Positions 13,001-23,800 of a stretch of DNA of 64,000 nt are shown here, piece by piece. The notes below the pieces were generated by a model. It searched no databases and was not told where the DNA came from. It was given only the letters and a program-made list of their open reading frames with translations. Both the position numbers and the translations under genes were made by a program. Source of the stretch: Diadophis punctatus similis (lineage: Eukaryota > Chordata > Lepidosauria > Squamata > Dipsadidae); assembly GCA_023053685.1 (NCBI GenBank), contig JALIGW010000146.1:97001-161000 (forward strand), given 5' to 3'. Positions within the stretch are counted from its first letter, which is position 1. Each line of letters opens with the position of its first letter.

Positions 13001-16000
13001 GGCTAAGTGAGACATTTGTTGAGTGAATTTTGCCCCATTTTACGACCTTCCTTGCCACGGTTGTTAAGTGAATCACTGCAGTTGTTAAGTTTATAGCACG
13101 GTTGTTAAGTGAATCTGGCTTCCCCGTTGGACTTTGCTTGTCAGAAGGTCGCAAAAGGGGATCACATGACTCCGGGATGCTGCAACTGTCATAAGTACAT
13201 GCCAGTTGCCCAGTGTCTGAATTTTGATCACATGACTGCGAGGATGCTGCAGCGGTCGTAAGTGTGAAAAACAGTCACAAGTCACTTTTTTCAGTGCTGA
13301 TGTTACTTTAGCTGTCACTAAACAGTTGTAAGTTGAGGACTACCTGTATAAACTCAGTGTTCCCTTTGTCAAGAATTACATGCTGCAGAAACCAAAACAG
13401 AGAGATGCTGTAAATCAGTCTCTTTCCAATCTTGATAGGTTACCGTATTTTTCGGAGTATAAGACACACCTTAGTTTTGGGGGAGGAAAACAAGGAAAAA
13501 AGGCCTCTGCCTCCCAGCAATTTGCCAAACAGCAAACAGCACAGAAGATATACACTGTTTGCTGTGTATTTCTATGCATGTGTGCCTGACCCATAGAAAT
13601 AGCAAAAAATTGGAGAAATGTACATTATGCCAGAAAGTTTTCTTAAATGTAGTCACACTAACTCCTCCCAATTATTTAAATAGATCTACTCCAAGGTAAG
13701 TCAGGATTTAACTATAATACTAAAAAGGACACTGTTACATTTCAGACTATACTTGTACAGAGCTGTTAAAATGAATTAAAATTTCTGGAAGTATACATTA
13801 TTCTCTATTATTTAAAAGAAGATACAATAGCACTGGGCCTCTTCAGAGCAAGCATTTATTTTAAAAAGCTTCTTTATTTTGTTAAGTTGTCTAGCCTCTA
13901 GAACAATAATAAAGCAGTCTTTAAAAAATAAGTCTAATAATTTGAATATTCTACAGACATTTATAGTTACTCAGTTACACCCCCCCCCTGCATCCAGTTC
14001 AGCAGAAAATAAAAATCTGTGTGTGTCTCCCAGCTATTTGCCTCTTTGCAAGCTAGTTTCACTTTCATTTTAGCACATGGCAAATCAGCTGTAGGTTGGG
14101 AAGCTGCTAATGACTTGCTTGGCTTTACAGGCTCTTCCCTCTTTGCTGCAAACAGGTAAATTGCTGGAAGACAGAGGCCAAAGGATGGGGGTGGGTGGGT
14201 GGGTGGGTCTACATTCAGTGTATGATGCACGCAAGTTTTCAACCTCTTTTGGGGGGGTAAAAAGGTGCGTCTTATACTCCGAAAAATACGGTAATTAATA
14301 TTCATAGAAATGCAGAATCATAGATGGAGTTTAAAAAAAAAATCTAGGGCTAAGAATGTTGAAATCGTGCTGAATTGGATTTACCTTATCTCTGAAGAGT
14401 GCCGCAGCTCTGCTATTGTACTTCTCTTGCAACGACCAGCAAGGATCATAATCATCCTGAGACTCTAAAAACTCTCGGAATTTAAGGTTACCGCCGGCCT
14501 TCATTTTCTCCAATTCGATGTCTTTCCATTTGTCCATTGTGACAGAGCGCACAAAACTGTAAACAACAATTCAGCGGCCTCTCAGTATGTACAGGTACAG
14601 CCATCAGCATTGAAACAAAGATTTATTTACTAAGAAAATGTATTTATTTTATGTTATGTTATGTTATTTATTTATTTAGAAAATGTATTGCCCACCCATC
14701 TTACATCGGGGTAACTCTGGGTGGCTTACAATCGTAAAAAAAAAACTGTTCAAAGATAAAAGCATAAACAAAATACCATACACAGCCAAATGCAAGTAAA
14801 AGATGGCCCAATTAAAGGCCCAATGAAAAGACGGGGAGAGTGGGAGAAGGATGGGGGGAAGTGGTATCTATTATTAATCAATCAACCCCCTCTCCCACTC
14901 CGAGAATTTCCAAAATTCTTGGAGCAAACATAGAAGAAATGAATTTGCACTCAAGCAAAACTTAACACACTTAAAAACCTTGGTTGGTGTGAAGTGCTGA
15001 GGGAGAAGCTGGAGGCTGGAGGTGGTTGGAGCAGTAACAGAGAAGGTATCAAACCCCAGGGAAATCAGAAAATCCAGGCAGTTCCAGGGAGTATAAAGAT
15101 TTATCGCAAACTTAAACTCTCTATAAGAATCTGAAATAGCAACTGGCCAAGCAAATTGGAGGAAGATAAGAGTCAATGGAATTCACATTGGGCTGGACTG
15201 AGATCTCCTGTGGGTGCAAAGGGACTCGAGACTGATGACACGTTTGACCCCTCCCTCCGAGCTCAGCCCGGTCGTCTCCTACAGAAGGCATCACTGCCAC
15301 TCTGCGCTAAAGTCATGGTCTTTTACTCTTATATTTAATATTTTGAAATTATCATCTGCTTGTATATCTATTATACATCTATTTTTTTTTATTATTATAT
15401 TGTAAACCGCCCAGGGTCGCCCCAAACAGCGAGATGGGTGGTACATAAATGTAATGCGTAAATAAATAAATAAATGATTTACATAAATAAAAAACCTATC
15501 CAGGATAGAAAGTATAGGAGAGAAGAGGCACCTGTCCTTTTCTCCTGAAATCTAGCAGGACATTTTTGGAAAAGCCTTGAAGAGCTGGGTTTTCAAACAA
15601 GCCTTGGCTAACATGAGGTTGAAGAGCAGTGAAATTATTTGGACATGTAAGGGGTGTGTTTTGTTTTGGGGGATGCCTGAAATTTTGAGGCTGGTTTTAT
15701 GGTTTTTATTATTGTTTCTAATCCAACAAGGGCTGCATTATAGAAGATGGGCAACCATATCAATCTGTTCAGTCAATAAATTAAAACAAGGAAATTAATA
15801 GGGTGCAACCGTTTCTTGTATTCTTAATGCATAATCAATGACCAACCTCAGATGAACTCCCAAGCCTCTATGTTTTCCTGAGCACTCCAGACAGATCCAG
15901 ATTCCATAGGTCACACTCACCCACTGGGGATTAAATGCACCACACTCAAAACAAACCTGTAAAGAGAAGGGGGGGGGGAGATAATTATGAGTTTTCCAAA

Positions 16001-19000
16001 GTAAATCCAGGACTTTTAGTCCCACCTTGAAAGTCAGCTGAGTGACTTAGAGCCAATCACCAGGAGACTGAGAGTTATAATCCCGCCTTAGGCATGAAAG
16101 CCAATTGGGTGACTTTGGGCCAATCACCAGGAGACTGAGAATTCTAATCCTGCCTTAAGCATGAAAGCTAACTGGGTGACTTTGGACCAATCACCAGGAG
16201 ACTGAGAGTTTTAGTCCCACTTTAGGCATAAAACCTGGCTGAGTGACTTTTGGGCCAATCACCAGGAGACTGAGAGTTCTAATCCCGCCTTAAGCATGAA
16301 AGCTAACTGGGTGACTTTGGGCCAATCACCAGGAGACTGAGAGTTTTAGTCCCACTTTAGAGCTGAAGTGGTGCAGTGGTTAAATGCTGCGACTGCAGGC
16401 TGACTGCTAGTTCAGCAGTTCAGCTGTTCAAATCTCACCAGGCTCAAGGTTGACTCAGCCTTCCGTCCTTCCGAGGTCGGTAAAATGAGGACCCAGATTG
16501 TTGGGGGCAATATGCTGAACTCTGTAAACCGCTTAGAGAGGGCTGTAAAGCACTATGAAGCGGTATATAAGTAAAGTGCTATTGCTATTTAGGCATAAAA
16601 CCTGGCTAAGTGACTTTGGGCCAATCACCAGGAGACTGAGAGTTTTAATCCCGCCTTAGGCACGAAAACCAGCTGGGTGACTTTGGACCAATCGCTGTTT
16701 CTCAGCCCAACCTACCTCAAAGGATTGTTGTTGGGAAAATCAGGAGAGGAAGGAGTATTAGATGTGTTTGCCACACTGATAAAGTAACAATGGCAGAATA
16801 AAAATCCAATAAATAATTAAAAAACAACAACAAAGCAGTGTTCATAAAAATGCTACCGTACTAGGCGAAATCAAGCTTAGGTATGCCTATTAACATAAAG
16901 GCTCTCCCAGGTGATCACTACCTTGAAATAATGAATCACAAAGAAGGTATGGAGGGGGAGAGAGAGACAATTTGGTATAACAGTGAAAGTTGTGGGACTG
17001 GAAATCCAGGGGTTTTGATCCATCCTCAACCATCGAAGCTGAGTGGGTGGCTATGGCTATCTCTCAGTCCAATCTACCTGTCAGGCCGAAGCCATCTTGG
17101 ACTGGACCCTCGGCCTGCCATACTTTATGTCAGTGTTTCTCAACCTTGGCAGTTTGAAGATGTATGGACTTCAACTTCCAGAATTCCACAGCCAGCAACG
17201 CTGGCTGGGGAATGCTGGGAGTTGAAGTCCACACATCTTCAAACTGCCAAGGTTGAGAAACACTGCTTTATGTTATTTCAAAATGTATTTGTTGCTGTGA
17301 GAATTTGGGATGGGGTCATTGCATGAGGGATGTCTGCATGCAGTCATAACAAATTCCTTTTAGATTCTCAAGGTCATCCTTTGTCCAGCACCTGCTCGGA
17401 AGTTCATGGGAGTAGCGGACACATTGGCAGAAGATGAATGGTCCATGTGATGAACTTGTGGGTGTGGGAACAAGGGAATGAACTTGAAACTGGGTGGAGA
17501 AACCCTAGGGACTTCAGATTCGGGTTTCTCCCAGATGTGCCAACATGGCTCTCTTAATAAATTGGAACTTTGAGGAATACTCAGCCTCGGACTCTGATTT
17601 AATTTTGGATGCTATTTGGAACCTTGACACTACCTCTCAGGGTTGCTGTTGTTGTTGTAGGAAAAATGGGGGGGGTATGCTCATTTTCGTACGCCACCTT
17701 GAGTGGTACAAAGCATAGCTGGGAAATAATACTAAAAATGATGATGATTATGACTGTTGATGGCGATGAAGTTTGGATAGATGCAATGATGAAAGATTGT
17801 CAGGCCGAAGCCATTTTAGTTGGGGTCTTTGGCCTGCCACACTTTATGCTATTTCAAAATGTATTCTTAGCTGTGGGAATTTGGGAGGGGGGAATTGCAT
17901 GAGGGATGTCTGCATGTAGCCATAACAAATTCCTTCTAGATTGTCAAGGTCATCCTTTGTCTTTGCACGTCTGCACCTGCACGGAAGGAGATGGGAGTTG
18001 CTGCCAAGTTGGCAGATGAAGCGGGTGTGGGGACAAGGGATTGAACTTTCAACTGGGTGGAGAAACCCCGGGACTTCAGATTTGGGTTTCTCCCAGATGT
18101 GCCAACATGGCTCTGCTAATAAATTGGAACTTTGAGGAATACTTTGCCTCGGACTCTGATTTAGTTTTGGATGCTATTTGGAACCCTGACACTGACCCGA
18201 ATCTTGACATAGATTTTGTAAAGACAATTCAGTGTTTAGAGTGGAAAACTGCTTCCAACAACTTAAAGCAGGCACTACATCTGGGCACCATCCGAATCAA
18301 ACCGACAATTTAACAGCAAACAGAAGATGGAAAATCTAATCCAATCAGCCATCACACATACAGATTCTGAAACAGACTACGGCATTATCAATATGGGATA
18401 AAACTAGACCATTGAAGGCAACAGGCAAGATTTTGAACTAGAAATCATACGGTCAGAGCAGAAGATCAATCCAAAACCACCTTATATGTCTGAAAAAGAA
18501 TCCGAAGAACAACGATAAAAGACAAGAGGGGCTGTAAAACCAAAACAGAAAGGGAAAAAAAAAACCCATAATGGTTAAGAGGTGGAATTAAGACTGGAGA
18601 AACTCAGGTTCAAGCCCATCTTCAACCTTCCTTGGTGGCTTTGGACCATTCACTCACTCAATCTCAGCCCTTTCAAAGACAAAAAAGATTTAAGTGGTTT
18701 TTCCAAAGAAATTATCACAATAGTTAAAGGAAAAGATGGAAGACGAAAGCTTCGGGACAATAAAAGAGAATTTAGGTCAACACCTAGGAGGAAAACAGCA
18801 TGGAAAAATTATTTCAATAAGAATGTTAGGAAAGAGAAGAAGACAACAAAGAAGGGCAAAAATAGTTTTGAAAGAAGACTGAGAGATCAGAAGAAAATTT
18901 ACCGCTGGGGTAATCACAGAAGAGATTTAAGAGAAGCGTAATATGTTCCACAAAGGTAAAAAAAAAAGCAAAGGTTATGTTAAACTTTTAACAAGCAGGA

Positions 19001-20855
19001 TTAAAGAATTATGAAATCATCTGAAGAGAGAGACTGCACTGGAAAAAAAAGGGGAAAAACAACACAGCAGCTGTCAAACAGCAAAATGCCAAGGGCAGAC
19101 AAAATACCGTATTTTTTGGAGTATAAGACGCACCTTTTTCCTCCCTAAAAGTGGCTGAAAATTTGGGTGCGTTTTATACTCTGGATGTAGCTTTTTCAAA
19201 GCTTTTTTTCCAGCCCTAACTAGGTGCTAACAGATCTTCCCAGCTCTTACCTTGCAGGCTCTTTCATTGTTACTCTCTCCGAAGAATGTTTTTCCAGCCC
19301 TAAGTCTTTGCAGAATTTTTTTTCATTGCTCTACTTGCTCCGAATAAGTTTTTTTCTAGCCCTAACCAGGTGCTAACGATCTTCCCAGCTCTTACTGGCT
19401 TGCAGGCTCTTTCATTGTTTCTCTCTCAGAAGAAGGTTTTTTTAAGTCCTAACCAGGGGATAAAATAATGTGCTGAAGCTGACCAGACTAAGGACGCTAG
19501 CCAGATGAATACCTGGTAGGCAGATTGTTTTCCCCTATTTTCCTCCCCAAAAACTAAGGTGTGTCTTATACTCCGGTACGTCTTATACTCCGAAAAATAC
19601 GGTAACTACCCGTATTTTTTGAAGTATAAGACGCTCCGGACTATAAGACGCACCTACCTTTTTGGGGAGGAAAACAAGAAAAAAAAATCTGCCTCTGTCT
19701 CCCAGCATACATCCGGTATTCATCTGGCCTGTTCGGCGCAGCCCGTTCACTGCGGCCTGTTCGCCACTGCCCGTTTGTTGCGGCCTGTTTGCCGCCGCTG
19801 TGGCCTGTTTGGTGTGGCCCATTCGGCATGGCCCGTTTGCCGCCGCCGCGGCCCATTCGCCACTGCGGCCCGTTCGGCGACGCCTGTTCACCGCTGCTGC
19901 GGCCCATTCACCACCACCTATTTGCCACCGCAGCCCTTTCCAGAACAGCTGATTGGCTCCGCACCAACCCCCCTCCTCCCCCTGCCGCAACATTTGCTGT
20001 ATAAGACGCACCGAAATTTTCACCCACTTTTCGGGGGGGGTGCGTCTTATACTCCGAAAAATACGGTACATAAAACTGTTTAAAGCTTCAGGAGAATAGG
20101 CAATTAAAGCGCTAACTGTTCTATATCAGCAGGGCACAAGGCTATGTGGCCAGGAGACTGGAAAAGGTGTGTATGCCCATACTGAATAAAAAACAACAAC
20201 AACACAATTACAGCTAGTCCTCGATTTACAGCAGTTCGCTTAGTGACCGTTCAAAGTTAGAACGGCACTGAAAAAATGAGCTATGGCCATTTTGCACACT
20301 TGTGACCATTGTAGCATCCCCAGGGTCACGCGATTTACATAGGGATGCTTGACAACTGACTCACATTTATGACAAGTTGCAGTGTCCTGGGGTCATGTGA
20401 TCCCCTTTTGCGACCTTCTGACAAGCAAAGTCGATGGGGAAACTGGATTCACTTCAGTGGTACTAATTTAACAACTGCAGTGATTCACTTAACAAATGTG
20501 GCCAGAAAGTTCATAAGATGGGGCAAAATTCACTTAATAAATCTCACTTAACAACATAAATGTTGGGCTCAATTGCGGTCATAAATTGAGGACTACCTCG
20601 ATAAAACTCTTACCAAAAAATACAGCCAGTCATGGAAAAAGAAATGTCAAACAAATACGGATAGTCTTCGACTTGCAACCATTGGTTTAGTTCAAAGTTA
20701 CAACGGCACTGAAAAAAAGTGACTTATGACCGTTTTTCACATTTGCGACCACTGCAGCATCCCCATGGTCACATGATCAAAATTCGGGCCCTTGGCAACT
20801 GGCATTTATGACAACTGCCCTGTCCATGGGGGAAGCCGTTCGCTTAATGACTGCA

Positions 20856-20887
<32 letters not shown>

Positions 20888-23800
20888 ATTTGTATGCCGC
20901 CCAACTCCCAGGGGACTCTGGGCGGCTCACAACAATAGGCAAAGACAGTCATAGAAATAAATTATTAAAATACAGTAAAAAAAAATTAAAAAACAATTTC
21001 AGTCATACATTATCATAAAAGGGGAGATCTTCAAAGTTTTTACTTATTAAGATCAATTATCCCCAGGCCTTCCAGAAAGCCAACAAGGTGGGGATGGTAC
21101 AGACCTCCGGGGGGAGTTGGTTCCAGAGAGCCGGAGCCGCCACAGAGAAGGCTCTCCCCCGCGGGCCCACCAGCCTACATTGTCTAGCTGACGGCACCCG
21201 CAGAAGCCCAACTCTGTGGGATCTCACCGGTCGTAGGGAGGTATGTGGTAAGTGGTCCCGATGATAGCCTGGTCCTGAGCCATGTAGGGCTTTAAAGGTG
21301 ATAATCAACACCTTGAATTGTGCCCGGAGACCGATCAGCAACCAGTGCAGCTGGTGGAGAATTGGTTGATTCGCCTAACGACTGCTGTGATTCACGTAAC
21401 CGTGACAAAAAAAGGTCGCAAAATGGGGCAAAGCTTATTTAACCAAACTGCCTTGCTTAGCAATGGAAATGTTGGGCTCAATCGTGGTCGTAAGTCGAGG
21501 ATTACCTATATGAGATGACCGTTCTCCCCCCCCCCCCAAGCCCACATCTTCATGAGGGATGCTCATAGAGGAAGGAAGGAAATATCCCCTCAGCCAGCCA
21601 GATCACCCTCATGCCCTGGAACTCAGCTCAGGCCAGATAAAATTATGGAAACACCAGACGGATGCTCAAGCCAGAGAAAAGGAGACAAGGCCACTGCCCT
21701 GAAAGGGCAGATGACGACAACCTATGATTTAAAACCCGGGAGTTATTTAGTTGCATCAAATCCCGGGATCTTCCAATGCTTTTCAACTATGGGTTGAATT
21801 TCTGGAGAATCAGATTCAGATTAACAGAGTTGGAAGGGACCTTGCAGGTCATCTAGTCCAACCCCCTGCCCAAGCAGGAGACCCTACATCTGCCACTACC
21901 TAGGATTGAACTCACAACCTCCTGATTGTGAGGCAAGAGCTCCACCTCTGCTTTGTTTCCATGTTAATCAATTCTGGCAAAGGGTTTTAAGGAAGCATCT
22001 GTGGAAAGCTGGAGGAGCTGCGCCAAATCAATTTGACAGTTCGGGGGGGAAATTGGAAGAAAACCACAATTAATGGTAGACAAGAGGAGGAGAAACATAA
22101 AGGAATTGTTCAACTGATTAGCTGGAAGATTAATCCTACTGCAAGGAAGTATTAGTTTTTCCATTAACATTCCCAGAACCGGTAAACATTCCTCAGAAAA
22201 TTCAGTGACAGCAGACAAAAATGCATATTATCAAAAGCTAACTTCTAGACCAGTGATGGAGAACCTTTTTTGGCTCGGGTGCCAAAAATGTGTGTGCCGG
22301 CGCGTGCCCACACCCATACCCTCTCCCTGTGCATAAGCACAACCCCCCGCGCAGCCCCCCACGCCAGGGATGGGTTCCTAAGTTTTTTACTGCCACTCTG
22401 TGGGTGTGGCTTATTTTGTGGGTGTGGCTTGCCAGCCATGTGACCGGGTGGGCGTGGGCCTCGGGAGCTTGGCAGCGGCCGGAGAAGTGGGGGACATTGC
22501 CCACCCGCAACGCAGCCCCCAGCAGCGGGAGCAGCAAGACTTCTAGCGGTTCTTCTAGGAGGCTCCGTCCGGACTGAATGCTTCTCCCCATTCGATGATC
22601 CTAGGCTCCTGCCGCCCATTCCCCCTCCCCTCAGCAGCTCGAGAAGCCTCGAATGTGCAAAAATGCCTAGGATCATCACCGCGCATTCGTGGCTTCTCGG
22701 ACTGCTGAAGGGAGGGGAATGGAGAGAGCTCCTGCCGTTCTTTCAGCGTCTCACGCGCTCCCTCAGCCATCCTCCCCTGCTTGGACTCACTGTGGGGTAG
22801 GAAGGCAGCGCACGCGCAGTGCCGGAAGTTAGGCTTCTGGGCATGCTCAGAAGAAAAATTTAAAAAAAAATTAAAAAAAATGTTTTTAATGGCAGAACCC
22901 AGGCACCGGCAACCGACCACACCGGTACTGTGACGTCACCAGCGGGCTGCTACCGGTGCTATAGAGTGGACCGCACCGGTAGGAACCCACCACTGCCCCA
23001 TGCACATGCGCACAACCCTCCGCTGCCCCCCCACGCACATGCGCACAGGTCTCACTGAAGCCTCCGAACCCCTGAAGCCTGAGGGTGGTGAAAAACGGCC
23101 CAACGGGCCAACCGGACGTTTGTTTCCAAACGTCCGGTTGGCCCGTTGGGTGGTTTTTTGCCGTCCCAGGCTTCAGGAGGCTTTTTTGAAGCCTGGGGAG
23201 AGCTAAAACGGCCGAAAAGCCAGTTGAAAATCAGCTGGCCAGCGCGCGCATGCACGCTGGAGCTGACATAGGGCAACGCCTCACATGCCCTTAGATATGG
23301 CTCCGCGTGCCACCTGTGGCACGTGTGCCATAGGTTCGCCATCACTGTTCTAGACTGCATGTATCAAACATAGTATACTATTAACTCAAGCCAGCCACAA
23401 AAATATTATTTCCACTCTTGCTATTTTTCGGTAATTTTAAATAGTCTCTAGATTAGCCACACGTATGCTCACCAATCAAAATTGTTTTCTTTGGAGTAGT
23501 GCCATGTTATTCAGTGAAATACAGTGAATAAGTGATTCATATTTAAAAATGGAAAGTAAGCTAAACTTACACCCGTTCAAGACCGCACGTTCCAAAACAA
23601 ATCTCGCTAAAGAATCAAATGTTTTGACGGGATGTATAAAAACACTTCACTCTGGGATACTTTTCTGAAGATTGAAACTTCCTTTAGAAGCATTTTTCCC
23701 GCCTCACAGTATGGGCAGCCATGGAGGGAGCAAACACGTGTTGTGGTGCTGCCACACAAACGCCACCCATTGTAAGAAGCTAAACTTGCACAATGGTGTC

